A stretch of DNA of 64,000 bases from Mugil cephalus (taxonomy: Eukaryota; Chordata; Actinopteri; Mugiliformes; Mugilidae), in contig NC_061778.1 in the NCBI RefSeq assembly GCF_022458985.1, forward strand, positions 6,093,501-6,157,500, given 5' to 3'. Positions within the stretch are counted from its first letter, which is position 1; each line of letters begins with the position of its first letter. Shown one piece after another: positions 13,101-28,100 of this stretch. The position numbers and the translations under genes are program-made. A model generated the notes under the pieces. That model did no database searches and was not told where the DNA came from. It worked only from the letters and a program-made list of their open reading frames with translations.

Positions 13101-16100
13101 CAGGATCCTGTGTTTTTTTGCTGAAGGACAGCTAGTGCTTTCACATTTCAGGACTAGCTCAAAGTGGCCATGCAGAAATGGCCAAATGGGGACACGCTGC
13201 AGATGTAACATATTTTGGCTGAGCCAAAGAGCCATCAGCTTGTTTCCAAGACTAATGGATAGATGTAAAATGTCCTTTTCTATCCGGACTGTCAGAAGAT
13301 ACTTCATCATTTTGGATTAGAAACACTGGTTAACATCTGTCTGCTGCTCAGTGAAGTGTAAAAGTGAATGCCATGTGATAATTGCACTTCCAGTTCCTCT
13401 GCTTCCAGTTTTATTTGAGGACAGAGCTAATGTAGCTTCTAACCAGACTGTCAGCTCTTCTTATACATGTCAAAACTGTGCGCCATGTTACAGTTATTCT
13501 GACAGCAGTTTCGTGCATTAAGATTGGTCCGTGGACACAGCATATTGAGATAACTTTCAGCAAAAGTGAGCAGAATTGTTAAAACCTAATCTGACAAACT
13601 CCTGTGCTCTCAGGGGACCTCGGATTGGTCTTCAACTGACGTGGCTGGTTGTGCAGAGGACTGTCAGGGACACAAGGCAAACATTACTTTGCATCAAAGG
13701 GCCATAGCAACAGTATCACTTGCACTGAGGGAGAAGTAGTGTGTCAGTTTTACTGATTTGAGTCAGCCTTGGTAAGGCCTCCATCACCGGAGATGTACTG
13801 CTGCCATGCTATTAAGCCGCCATGCTGCAAGGCTACAGCATACACAAGGTCAGGGTGCAGATTTATGTTTCCGCCTAAGCAGAATGAACAGCACAGGAGC
13901 TATCTAGGGTTTTGGTGAAATGAACCTTTTCATCACATTGATTTCTTAAAGCACCTGGAAAAAAGCTTTGTCAGCCGTTGGCATTTGGGTCTGATTGTGA
14001 CAGATCTGTCCACAATCTGGGCCTCTAGCCTGGATTGGATTCTACTAGTATGGTTTCCTGGCCATATGCTGTTTGAGTAATAGATACCACTTGTCTTTGG
14101 GTTATTCAAACCTTTGTAGATCTCATTCTATCAATGTGTCATTCACCTATGTGCTGTGTAGTGCCAGTGGCTGCCTACCACAAATGCATCAGTCAAACCT
14201 TTCTTTTGTTTAACTCTGCGTTGCTTTTTCGGCCTCTACTTGGGTTCGGCTTGTCAGGATCAGTATTTCAGCTGCTGACATTTAGATGTATTTCAATTTT
14301 AAATGGTAATGTGATGTTGTTCAGAGGATACTGAAAATGAGCTGTATCCTACTTGGCGTTTTAAATGTCACTTGAAATTGTCAGCGGTCTGTACTGTATC
14401 CGGTCACTGTTTGGTATTTAAAGTGATACCCTGCATCTATTGAGTCGAAGACTTTGTTAAAAGGCTTTTTTTTTTAAGTTGTTCTTTGCAGACAAAAGCA
14501 GAACCTTGGGTGCAATTGTCACTGTATTATAATGAAAATTGGATTTGTTTCCAATTTGAGATTATTGTGATATTTGCTTAAGCAGGAATGAAAATATTGC
14601 TAATAGTGAAAATATGTTTTACAGACAAATAACATGGTTATATACTGTACAACATGGGTCTTCAACATTTTGAACCTACCTACCTATCTACTATATGTGT
14701 TCTATATAAAACTCGTCCTAGTGTTACTTATACTCATACATTATTATTATCATTTTGCATTCAGTATTTAGCAATTCAAATACTCCACTATACTACAGGT
14801 TCAGATATTAAGTTTTTATTCAGTAGTTGGCTGATGGGAGCGAGCTACACTGTTAGCTTCTCCTCTGTTAATATTGCAGCATGCGTCTGGATTTCACCTG
14901 GGGACTGAACAGGCTCTTGGCCAATCACACTGACACGTGTGATCCCAGAACAAAAACGTCCAAGAAAGCCGATCGCAGAAGAAAAACAACCGTCTGAGGG
15001 ATAGCGCGGATCTTACCTGCATCAGAAGTAGCGCGAACATTACGTGCAAGATTTTAAAATGTAGTATTATCCGTCTGGTTGTTGTTTGAAATGCCGGTCC
15101 GCCGCATGAACATCTCTTGTCTATTATATCACGTAATAGGTCACCCGGAAATCGGGCCGTATTAATTTGGTATTATCCCGCTGAAAAGACACGTGTCGCC
15201 ACCTAGTGTGGTGGAGGAAAACAGTTCTTCGATTTTCTTGCGCTGCATGTAAACCGGGGCGAGGACTGTAGTGAGAAAGTCTAATTTTAAGCATAGCTCG
15301 ATTAAGCTCTGCAGGTAAGCGCACTGACTCAGTCACTTCTGATGCAGGTAAGATCCGCGCTATCCCTCAGACGGCTCCGTTTCTCTTCTTCTTCTTCTAC
15401 GCCCTTCTACGGCTTTCTTGGACGTGTTTGTTACGGTGTCACACGCTAGCGCTGCCAATCGCATTATCTGGGTGTCTCAATCGGACAATGAGAATTCCGA
15501 TTTCAATCGGAGTAACGTGTTTACATGCACTTAAATTCTCCTGTTATAGTCCGATTAAGGCAGTAATGCGTTTTTTTCACGTGCATCTAAACGCATTGAG
15601 TGTGATTGGCTCAGTAGCGATAGGGGCGGGGCCTGTTGTGTACAGGAAGCTTAGATTCACAGGTGTAGTGTGGGGCTCTGTGTGAAACGGTGCACTCTTT
15701 AGACGGCTCTTGTATGTCTGAGTGAGCGAAGTGCTGACTGAAAGATGACATCTTCTGCCTCCATTTATATAATATGTTGGATTTTGGATTTGTAGTAATG
15801 TGTATTTAAAGAATTTTAAATTTGTAGGGGAAAATTTAAAAAAATATATACAAAAAAATGCTTAATCAACCAAAGATTTTGTGGCCCCACCCTGCAGTAC
15901 CTCACGTTGAAGACCTATGCTATACAAGATTACAAGATTGACAACTGAATAACAGAAACATTCATCAATAGTAACAAGTTACCCGAGCAAATAATTGCCG
16001 CAGCCAGACACAATATCAATCAAATAAAACAATCAAAGCCAGATGTGCACGTCAGTCTTCAGGGACAAATAAATCCTGGGAGCAAAGGTAATATCTTTGC

Positions 16101-19100
16101 TGTTTTGAAAGCTTTAGACCTGTGAGCAGATGGAAGGAGATCAAGAATATCCTTCCAAATGAGCATATCTATAAAAGCCTACATCTGAACAAAGCAGGCC
16201 GTCTGACACTGGAATACAGCTGGCAATGGTGCAGAAGTAATTTGTAATAAACCTCGACACATGCTGGCATAATCATCGGGAGGATGCATGCATGTGTATC
16301 TCCATGAGCTCGTATAGCCACGAATGTGGCCAGTTATAAGCATGGAAACAATCTATTTTTGGCTTCAAATAAAGGCAAGAATTGATTCTAAAATGAAAAG
16401 GTCAGTATTATTTTTTCAACAACTGCTGAATGTGTAAAACAGTGAACGATTCATCGGTCACTGAGATAGAGACGGGAGCCCTGTAAATTGACTGACCGCT
16501 AAGATATGGGCGATGCAGAAATACATTTGGAAGTTTATTATTTTGACAGACATCAATTTCACAGCGGCTGCGTCAAACTACAAATTGTTCGCATTGTACG
16601 CCCGCGCCTTTTGGCCAGACTGGACTATCAACCAAAGGACATCAGCTTTCCCTTAACAAATTCCTTTCACAAAGCAGAAGCACAAAATTTATCAGCATCT
16701 CCGAGGTGTTTGTGCTTCCAGGATCAGTGGGTTAAGAAGAAGAAAAAGATGGCCCATTTCTCTGTGTCTCTCCTCTGTGTGTTACACAGATAGAGGGATG
16801 TGGGCAAGGGGGAAGGATAGTATGTCATCTTGTCCAAAGCTTTGATCCTCCCAGCCTGTACTTCCATGTCTTTTGAGTTCCTGTGCGATGTTTGCTTGGA
16901 CCCCATCACCTCTCCAATGCATCTATCCACCAAAGGGTTTTGCTGTTTTCTGCCTGAGCCCCTGGGCCTTTTCGAGCTGTGTAGTGAGGATGCTTAACTA
17001 CAAAGAACATCAGACAGCTTTGTTTCGGGATGCTGTTTGCTACAGTAAGACTATCAAATGTTTGTATTAAGCCCCGTAGCACATAATAAGCCGGCTGTCT
17101 GACGGCACAGCCTGTTATTAAATTTTAATTCCTGCTTGAAGATTGTTTTTATTTACACCACTCCTTATTCTTGGATAACAAAGAGTCTTTAATAAGAAAC
17201 TTCTCAGGGGCATCAGTCTTCTTTATTTTCTTTTTTTCTTTTTTAGCGTGAGTGTGATTATGCGATAGTGATCGTCAGATGATATGGTGTAATTGAAGCT
17301 GAAGAACAGCATTGTTGATAATGACCTGACCTGATAATGGTCTGTGTAAACCTAATAACCACTTCAGCCAAATCTAATTGAATTGTGTATCACATGTCTG
17401 TGTATGTTTATCACTAAAATCAAGCAGTCTGTGATTTTCATAGACTTCTCCTTCTTTATCTGGGAGGACACTTCTTTGGCTACACTGATTAAATCCTAAT
17501 CAGCGTCTAATGTTGCTGCATTTCGCCAGATTTTCCCAGTGCAGTACAATTCAATGCAGTTCAAATTACTTCGGATGAAAGTGGGTCCAGGGAGAGAGCT
17601 GGCCAGGCCTTAAGGGACCGAGGATTAAGAATGTGTAATTTATTCAATGAAGAGCACTTTCCTTCCTGGCCTCTGTGGCTGGCTGCTACTTGTAGGAGCA
17701 GGTGATTCTCAATTTGGAAGCTGTATAAGAGATGGTGGGTAGGAGATTCACTTTTTTGTCTGGCAGTTTAAGAAGGTTTTATTTATTTTTTATTTTTTTA
17801 ACGGTCTTGAAGGAATGCTCATTAGCTTATTTCAGGGGCAGACATTTCGGCGTGTCCCAGTACGGAAAGCACAGCCACATAAATGATGGCTCAGTTCAGT
17901 AAATGTAGTAGCAAGTCGTGACAGTGAACCAGGAGTCACCAGAGCAAAACGTCTCCTGTGTGTCACGCAGCCTTAATTAAGACACCCGTGCTTTTAGAAA
18001 CAAATCAAAACGTCTGCTGTGAAAAGGTCTGTTACCGCATAAGCAGCAATTGTTAATTTGTGTGTAGCTGCTATGTTTTTTTTGTTTGTTTTTTCAGTCT
18101 GAAGTAAGGCTTGGTGAATCATGATTATCAAGATTTAAACAGAAAACACTTAAGCAGATGTTCGACACAGCATTCTTTTTGAGTGCAACTTATTTGTACA
18201 ACATAAATTAAGAACGATGCAGTTAACTTGATGAAAATAATATGTGAACATAACAGGCCGAGGTGTCGCTTAATAATTGTGAAAATATTTAGTATTTTAC
18301 ACTCCAATTATAGGCGATGTGATATCACAGCGGGTGAGAAATGTCACGAGTAGAGTCGGTTGCTAAAAGTTGTTAAAGTGTAAATCAATACCTCAAATGT
18401 ATTACTGTGCGATTACTGTAAGTTGTTTTTTACGCTCCAGCGCTTCACACTGATGCCTTCTGTATTCTCCTTGACTGCGAATAAGCCCGTCAGCCTAGAA
18501 TGCAAATATGAAGGGAATATTCCAAACCACTGGCCGCGGTATGTGTTTGCAGGATTTGACAACAAACTGAAAGCCTTGCTCTAGTAAAGGTCATTTAAAT
18601 AGCACATTGTACCTTGCAAAATAGCAGCCATAGCTGAATTCAGGTTGAATATGGACATTAGTAAATTCTTTTCTTCTTCTTCTTTTTTTATGTGCTCTCT
18701 GTGAATCTTTGTGACCTCCTTTCTTTTACAGCCCTCAGGGACCACCGAATCGAGCTGGTGCGAGCTTCATCGCAGGAGCTCACCATCAAAATCAGTGACG
18801 TCAGTCTGTCGGACGAGGGCCAGTACACCTGCTCGCTCTTCACCATGCCCGTCAAGACCACCAAAGCCTTTCTCACCGTTCTGGGTGAGCATGTCCATTT
18901 TGGAGCAGTCTCCACAGGCCAATTATTTGCAGCTAATGCTTCACATTCTGTCAGTGGGAATCCCTGCACATTCTGAGTTATAGAGATAAACCGGAAGAAT
19001 GAAGGCAGCATGGCAATCTTGAAGGAGAGGGTTTTTATTGTGGTAGTTTTTCATTTTATTATAGAATCTAGAAACTTGATTTACCGTAATTCTTGTTGTT

Positions 19101-22100
19101 TTCGTTCTTTTTTTTTTTTGGGATGTTTTTCATTGTTGTAATCTTTGTTTAATATCCCTTTTTTTTTAAACCCTGCCTTAAAAATACATTTGGCAAGTAT
19201 GGAAGAGGATTAGTGCCACTGAAAAAAAATTGTAGTTAGAGCAGATTTATTCTGAGATTAAAGTCAGATTTCTGTCATTTTTATTCTGTCTTTAATCAGA
19301 TCTTAAACAGATTTTTTTTCTCAAAATTGTACTTTTTTTCTCAGAATTCTGACTTTAAAATCTCAGAATTCTGACTTTAAAATCTCAGAATTCTGAATTT
19401 TTTCTCAGAATTCTGAATTTTTTCTCAGAATTCTGACTTTTATCTCTGAATTCCCTGAAAATTCTGAGGTTAAAGTCAGATTTTTAATTTTTTATTTGCT
19501 TTAAATATTTTTTTTTTTTCAGCGACCCTAATCCTTTTTCGTAGGAAAGTATACTCAAGAAATTTGAAGAATTGTGCATGGATATCTCCTAATGGGAATG
19601 TCAGCTAGTAACTGGAGGATTACAACCTGTAACTTAGCACATATTCAGCATGCTGTTTAGATTTATATTTCCATGCGTCATAGGAGTGCCAGGACGGCCA
19701 GAGATCACAGGATTTACCAAGCCAGCCATGGAGGGGGACGCAATCACACTGACGTGCACCACACCAGGCAGCAAACCAGCCGCCAACATCCGGTGGTTCC
19801 GCAATGACAAGGAGGTCCAAGGTAAGCATGTGGTGTTGATTTAACAGAGCATTGTATTCTCTGTTACCACTTGTTCCCTCTGGGAGACATCCTTACTGTC
19901 AAGCTATTCTGCAGCTGCTTTCCTTTGTGTTCATATTCATGCGTTGTTCCGCTGGCCGGGGTTTAGCGGTGCCATGATTCGCATGGCCTGCAGCCAGCTT
20001 TGCTGCTGTCCTTGGAAGCTGTCAAATAATAGTGTTCACCACAAAACCAAAGCGAAGACATAGAGGACGGTCCCGTATCGATTCAAATTGTAAAATTAAG
20101 TGCACATAGACAAATGATTATGCACAGCAGACTGTATTTATTGTTGGGCGCATTAAAGTAATTACATATTCAGAAGGTTGATCAATTTATATAAGAATAC
20201 AAATCAATCACATAACACTCAAGCTGATTATAACACATGAGAATGTCAAGTCTAGGATTTGCACTTGTCAGAAATACTAAGATTCTTACACTGAAGCAAA
20301 CAGAAGAGCATCGAATTCTCATATTTTAGACGCAAGATGTTTGTAATCGACTGAAAGTTGCCAACAGCTCTTTTATCATCTCACCTTTTTGTTGATACAT
20401 TTTCTGTTAAAAAATAATAGATTCTCCACCACTTTGTAATAATGAGGAGCACAAAACCTGCAGGTGTTAATTAATTCAAATGCTAGAAATATTTTCCGCA
20501 TGTGATAAGTTCTTCTCGCTGGATTTCGCTGTTGCACTTTCCCGTATGCCATCATATCCCAAATTTCTTTGTCTGTGATTTTTTTTTAAGCCATGGTGAA
20601 ACAAGTTATCTGGCCTTTTTCGGGGTTGGATTATTGTACAGAGACAATGTGTTAGGCAGCAGATGGTGCACTGTAAATGTGTGCTGATCACAGTAAACCA
20701 GCAGAACTTTTCTGTGGTTACACAGTGTGCCCTACAAGCTTTCGCTTTCTTGTATACCTCTTTCCAAACTGTCTGAAGCTCTGCACTTTGTATTTTTATA
20801 GCTTTTATCACCATCTTTTCCCTGCTTTCAAAAAAAACACTAAAAAGACAAAAACTTTAAAAAATAGGAATGGAATGTTTTCCCCCAATTTGATGGCAGA
20901 GGTATGCTGCACGGAGCTCTTTAATGTAATGGAGCCTGCTGTGGAGGCTCAGTGTGACAGTTGCTCTTTATTGAAGATTTGCACCAGAGAGCTTTTTCTT
21001 GGTGGTTCTGTCTGTGTCTGCCCGACATGGCATGATGATTGATGGAAGAGGGGCTGGGATATGAAGTTTTCTTGTTGAAATGACATGCACGTAGCTTCCT
21101 GAAAGGCCAGTGGAGAGCTGGTACACAACATCACAACCCGACTTGCTGTCCATCTCAAGAGGCACCGAGATGATTCCTTTTGTTCTTTATGTTTTGAAAT
21201 GTACTTTAGAACAAACCTTTTAAAACTTTAAAAGTGGATATTTTTACCCGTATATGGACATGTGCACATAAGACAAATGAAGAAATGCAAGACAGCGGCT
21301 TAGAGTTCCAGGGGGTTTGCGGTGCTACACATACATGGCTCCAGCTTCTGGTTTCAGCGGTGCTGCATAAATAAATGCAAGAGATTCGTTCACTCCTCAG
21401 GTCAGCAAGTCCATAAAAATGCATAAAGAAAATTAATACAAAAAATGTCAACATTTATATTTAATGTAGGAAATGGCATTTATTTATGACGTGAAAAGTG
21501 CATATCTCTATAAAAGATCAAGTGCCCCGGGTCTCTCCAGGGTGATTTCTTGTATACAAATGTGCTTTTGGTAGTTCTTCCTGCATATAATGGGTTTTAT
21601 TAGGCCACTTGAGCAAACAGACCTGGTGTGATGCATCCTCAAGTCAAGGAGAGATAAAGAACTTAGCAGAGTGAAGGGTTTGACTTAAAAAAAAACAAAC
21701 GTCATTCAGAGTGTCAAAGAGGGGGAATGTCAATCAGTGCTCTGGATCCATGTCTTTTGTAGGTGCTGCTTTAAAGCTTTCTTTAGTGAGTATGTGCTGG
21801 GAGCAGCATGTTTTGTCATTGGTTCTTCTGCGGAAGATCATTGCTGCCTGTGTCAGCTGTCAGTCAAATGTATCCCCACCGGGGGACCAGCCTACAAAGC
21901 TCCAATGCGACAGCAGGTGTAATAGCGAAAACATGGCATATTTATTTCATGCTCTGATGATTTGTTTTCCAACAATTTATATTAGAAGCACACAGCATTA
22001 CAAACCTCAAAATGCAACTGTCATCTAGTGTCAAATAATTTGTTTACAAAGAATAGAGCAATACAAATTACTTGTCGCTGAATGACAGCTACGCTTCAAA

Positions 22101-25100
22101 TTGTAATCTGTTGAGGAATTAATCCACCCACTATCCCCGTCTTTGCATGTTGGCCTATATTTCCCCTTTACAGTTCTGTTCAGCATAGATATCAGGACAT
22201 TTGAATCATTAGAATTAAGACATACTATCATGTTTTTGGTATTAAATCTATTCCCTCCTGTTTGAATTGTCTCTGCTTCCTGTTCTGTAAGTACAAATAA
22301 AGTTAAAATATCACAAAAAGTCCAATATTTTACCATTGACTGTATATATTATGGACAAACCCATCGTGACGTCACCCATTGGATTCCGAACCTCGAAAAT
22401 GAAGCCAGAAGTGGGCGGAGCCTGCGGTCATCATGTTGGATGAGCTTTACTCCGCCCACACTCAGATACTCCAAATATGGACATGGGGGGTCGCGTCAAA
22501 CATTGAGACTCGCCCACCCAACTCTCAGCTACCTGTTAGCTCAGGCCTGTCACTCAAAACAGGAACGCCCTTAATTATGCAGAATTTTAAACCTTAATAA
22601 AAAATTAAACAAATGAATTAGAAAAAAAATTCACCCTCTGTATAGTTTTCATGAATAGTGAAATAAACTACTGAGACCAAATCGTTTTTTGCACCAGGCA
22701 TGTTTAATATTTCTGTAAGGTTGGGATTTTTAACATGGGGGTCTATGGAGATTTGCTTCTTTTTGGAGCCTCAAGAGGCCACTAGATGAACTGCAATTTT
22801 TTGCATTTCTGCATGGGCTTCATCGCTCAGACCCAGAGGTTGACGCTTGTATTTTACCCTGAAGTTTTGCATCTGTGTGAGTTCCTAACGATCCCCCGCT
22901 TCTCGACTTTGTTGCAACTTTTAACTGTGATCTGCCAAATGTGAACAGCAACAAGTGTGACTTTCTCCAATCAGTGGGGGAACCTTTTAAGTCTTGTTTG
23001 CTGCCAGAGAAAATGGAAACAAATTGGTCTAGGTGATTCATGTTTGCACTACACTCCTCTTTAATCTAAGGATGTCTGACATCACAGTGTTCCCCTTACA
23101 GAGCATCTTCTGCAGCTCAGAGAAAGGCTGTGGTGAATATTTCAATATGCAAACTAATGAGTTGTGTCATCAGATGACTTCAAGCCTTCTAGTTGTAATA
23201 TGATCTACCCTAATTTATTAATTCAACCCAATTCTTACGACATAGAACGAGGTCAATACACGTGTTTTATGGATTTTATTAAAGGGAGTTAATTATGTGT
23301 GTTTAATTTTTCGAGATCAATTAACTTCAGTTTTTTTCTTTTTATCATTTTCTGTTTTGCTTTTTGTTTAATCATTTGTTCCTGCACATATTTATTTTCC
23401 TCAGAAAATGACCTTCTCATCTGCCACATCTGATGCTATCCTCAAGACCAAGGTCTCCTCATGCACTTGTTAATTCTTTGATCATCATGGCTTTGCCAGA
23501 GAATGGCACTTGAGCAGGAACAAGACATCGGCTTATTAAACGCATGTTGTGCTCGGAGTCAGATGTGTTGCTGCAGATATTTACACTTTTTTTTTTACAG
23601 TTGTGTGTGTTGTGTGGTTGACGCGAGCTCTAAAATCAGCTATAAAATCCCCCTGTGCCGCTGCGGCCATTGCGCCTCTAACCCTCTACTGTCTAATTAT
23701 GTTAGGGACAGGTGGTAAGTGTAAATTGAGTTTTAAGACAGGTGCAAAATGGTCCGGGGAAAGTGTGAGAATATCTAAGAATAGAATGGTATTCTAAAAT
23801 ATACATTATCATCATTTTGCATTCAATATAAAGATATTCAAATGATACACAGGTTCAAATATTATTGCTTTGTTTTTTTTATTTCAAACAACCAAAAGTG
23901 GGGTAGTATTCAACTGCCATAAACATGCTTGTAACCTGTGTGTAATATGTGGCCTCGTGATTGGCTCGGCAGCAATAGGGGCAGGGTCTACTGTGTAAAG
24001 GAGGCTGGATTCATGTTAATGTGTGTTTAAAGAAATTTAAATTTATAAAAAATGTCTAAAAAAATATTCCAATGTCTAAATATTTTACCTCCGCAGACAC
24101 CCTGAGGGTCTTGGACCCCCTGTTGAACACCTTTGCCTTAGAAGCTGAACATAAAACGGTTGTAAACAAATTAAATTCTTAGCAGCTATAGAGGATGTTG
24201 TAGAAAGTCATGGAGGCATTATGGATTTTGGTGGTAAGATAAAACTTTAGTTTAAAACCATTGTACGAAAACAAGCTGATTATACATTTTATTACAATAA
24301 TGATAAAATAAGAAACAAATTCAATAAAAACACAGGGTTGTGTGGATATAGTTAGTTCTTTAATTTGTCCCACTCAGTACAGCAATAAAATGCCGGATGA
24401 TATCTGTCTTCTATCCAGAGTAAATCATTACATTACATTGGTACATTTCCAGCCACTGTCTCCTGTCTTGTGATCTGATTATAACCACACCAACGATTTC
24501 CTTTCCGACCCGATACTGAGTAAAATTCAGACTGGTATCCGCAATTCTGATCCAATACGGATACTTTGTGTAAATACACCCTAATGTCTCTGGTAAACCT
24601 AAAAAAGTAGTGTGTTTCAAATCATGGCTTCATGAAGAATAAAAAAACATGAGAATTATTTATTTATTTATCTTAAACTCTGAAGCATACTGAGGTAGTG
24701 GCCTCATTTACTATATAGCCGAGCTAATATAACAAAAGGAAACCCAAACATAGACAAAATCATACAAAATATGTGAAAATACTGTTTCACATTACAAAAA
24801 AAGAAATAAGTAAAATAATAATGTCATTAAAATAAATGATTTTTTAGTTATTAAAAACTATTATAAAAATGAAAACTTAACATCTTAATTCTGACAATGT
24901 TCTCTCCTCTTCTGTCCTCCTCATCATAAATGCCTCTTATTCTGTGTTGTGGTTTAACCTGATGTGTCACAAGGTTTGTTGTGTTGCCACAACTCAACTC
25001 AATAGACTCAGGTCTCATTTAATATCTGGATGCTACAGGAGATATTTTCATCCCCGAGAACCCAAATTTGAGCTTTGATTAAACACAAGATTTGTGAATT

Positions 25101-28100
25101 ATGAAGAAAATGTCTATGCCACAATGTCAAATTTTAAACAGCTGTTAACATCGATATTGTAAAAACAACATTATGAATATGTAATTAAAGCTTAATTGCT
25201 ATCCGGCTATACAGTATCCTAGAAAATGAAAGCGGATTAATTAAAAACACCTGTTAGCCTCGATGAGATCTTAATGTGTGAACATATTGAAGCATCGTAT
25301 GACCACATGTTTCAACCTGATAGAAAACCCACTACATCTGCCACCTCGGAAACCAACCCAGCCACACATTTACCAGCAGAGTATTTACCCTCAACAAAAT
25401 ACTAAATGTGTTAGATTGTTCATTAAGGATAAACATGTTCCGATGTGAAGTTAAAGACCCTCACAGCGGCCAAATGAAGTAAAAAAATATATACTTCATG
25501 AGTTTAAACTTAAAGGAAATCTCTGTAGTTAATGAATTGAGAAATGAAGCCACAGAACGAAGGAAATTTCTCAAAACATTTTAGGCTGTAATTACTGGTC
25601 AGCAGGGAGCAGGTTTCAAACTGCTCTGACAGAGAGGTTCTCACATTAAAAGAGGCATAATTTTAAAATGTTGTATGAGTAAAATAAGTGTTTTTACATG
25701 AGGTCTCTGACATCTTCGCAATAAACTAGACTTTAAATAGTTGTGGTCCTCTTTCTTCAAGGTTCAAGCCTCAAAGGGAAGCCAAGATCTTAATACCTTA
25801 CCTTATCCTATTGCCAGCTTTAAAATCAGGTCCTATCACTGAGGTACACTTTGTGTTGATATAGATAGTAAGGTGGTGATTAGAGGGGTGCCCCTAGTTG
25901 CCTGGTTCTGATGGCGTCTTAGGGGTTTTCGTTCAAAGCAACTGCACCTTGGCACGTTGCCATTCTTACGAAAGCTGCCTGCGCGTGCTCTCTGGCAACG
26001 CTTGCAGCTGCCTTGAAACAGAATGACAGCTTCTCTGTTGTAGCTCTGATGCTGCAGGGGGACTTGACAAATGAGAGGAAAAGCTAGAGAGATTTGTGTT
26101 TAATGCCACAGAGGCACTTCGCGTTCTCCTCCTGTACTTCGGGGCTGTACAGTCAAGGCCTCTGACTCTCAAAGGCAAAGGCGACTGACTTTCCTGTTTG
26201 TTCAAATGATATGTAATGTTTGAAGTTTTTCTTCAAACCCTTGTCATTTGTGTTACTCTCTTGCGATTTATCATTCTGAAGTTTGACCTTGTGCTTCACG
26301 CAAGGAAAAGCTGCACCAGGAATTGATAATCATCAGACTGATGATGGTCCATGTCCAAATTTAGCCTGCAGTAATTTGCAAATTTGAAAAAGATTTGAAA
26401 TTTTTTTCCTGAATTGCAAAAACAATTTATGTGTGGTTACTGTATGGGAGCAAGAAAGTACAAGAAAAATGAAGTTAAAGACGAAAAGTACAGTGTTGTT
26501 TTTGAAACAACTTTAGTATACTTTAAATCTTCAACAGGGGTCTGCGACCCCTATGGGGGTCCACAGAGGTACTGCAGGGGGGGGTCGCAAAATCTTTGGT
26601 TGGTTAGACATTCTTTGTATATTTTACCCCCACAAATTTAAATTTCTTTAATTATACATTAACATGAATCCAACATATTTCAGTAAACGGATAAGGGATA
26701 TCTTAATATTGAATGCAAAATGCTAATAATAATGTTTATTTATACATAGGCAGAGTTTAATATAGAACACATATAGTAGGTAGGGGGTCCCTACTTAATC
26801 TCTCCATCAGTTTAGGGGTCCTTGGCCTGAGAAAGTTTGACCCCTACTTTAAATGGTTCATATCTGAGGCACCTTCTGGAAACCATGGGGAAAAAAACTG
26901 AAACCTTGAAATGATGGTTTGATATTAATAAATGGTCATTAACCCTCCTCCAGGCTTTCCGACTTCAAACTTTAATTGCTCATAAAAATGATATTTTTCA
27001 TCGCATTGCCTAAAGATCTCGTGATATCCTGCGCACTAGCCATTTTAACATATACAATTGTTGATGATCACTTTCATTGAAATTTGAGTGGTTTATCAAA
27101 AATAGTTACACCTTTAGTGTTCCCAATATGACCGCGATAAGAAATGAATGGGTAAGACTATAAAATATTAATTTGTCAAATGGAAAACATCTCTATACAC
27201 ATACCCTCAATGGCTATTGATGTTGACAATAAATGTCAACAATTAAAGTAACCTTGCTGGTTACTTGTCTGACAGGCCCCAGTTTTTATCATCTACTGCC
27301 GCTCTTTCACACACATCACTTACTGTGTGGAGATCTGGGGACACATGTACAAAACAATCACAAATTCAGTTTCTATATAACAAAAGAGAGCAATAACAAT
27401 AATTAACACAGCAGATTATCATGCACATACAAACTTACTGTTCATAAATTCACAGGTCCTTAAATACTGTGGTCCTGGTTATGTTTGCATCAGTCTTTGT
27501 TCCTTCTTATGAAAGATAGTTGACAAAACTGTATATAGTAAGAAGATAAGAAGGATAAGCACAATAAGCTGAGGCTTCAGTTTATACCTTTTGTCCTACT
27601 AAACGAAATATATCTATATAAAAAGTCAATATTTGCTCATTTGCTCATTTGTGTGCATCTGTACTTAAACTACAGTGCCTACGGGTCATATCAAGCCATT
27701 TCAGTACTGGAGTTTTAGCAGCCTTAATAGTAATAGAGCCTCCACTGGTAGCTCCAATAAAATATTAATCCCCTTCCACATGACAAAAATCAAAGAGAAT
27801 CGTTGGAGAGGAACAAATGGAACAGTTCAGCCCAAAATGATGGTGATGTAGGTGATCTGGGTTTCATTGCAGGGGTCTTTTAGTATTTAATAGACGCAGG
27901 GATTTTGTGGCCACGCTGCTTTCATGTGGAGTGGGGCAAGTACATACGCATATATATATATATATCGATTGACTTGCTCTGGGCGGCAGATAGTCCAGGG
28001 GGAGGAAGAGGATTTAGCGTGAGGAAGATGTTAGAGAGGTTGTGATGAGAACAGTGGCTTCTCTAAAAAAAAAAAAAAAGTCCTTGTGAGACCATTGTTA

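Larger units (their letters stand above)
7192..18731 (+). other. cadm2 intron between the two Ig1 exons (11.5 kb)
   Basis: No exon recognised on either strand. Holds two hAT-like copies (8351-8917 and 14653-15919, the latter with a nested foldback insertion), short poly-T runs and a (TA)n tract near 11710. The remainder is unique-looking AT-rich sequence in which no function could be assigned by eye. Confidence 0.85.
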
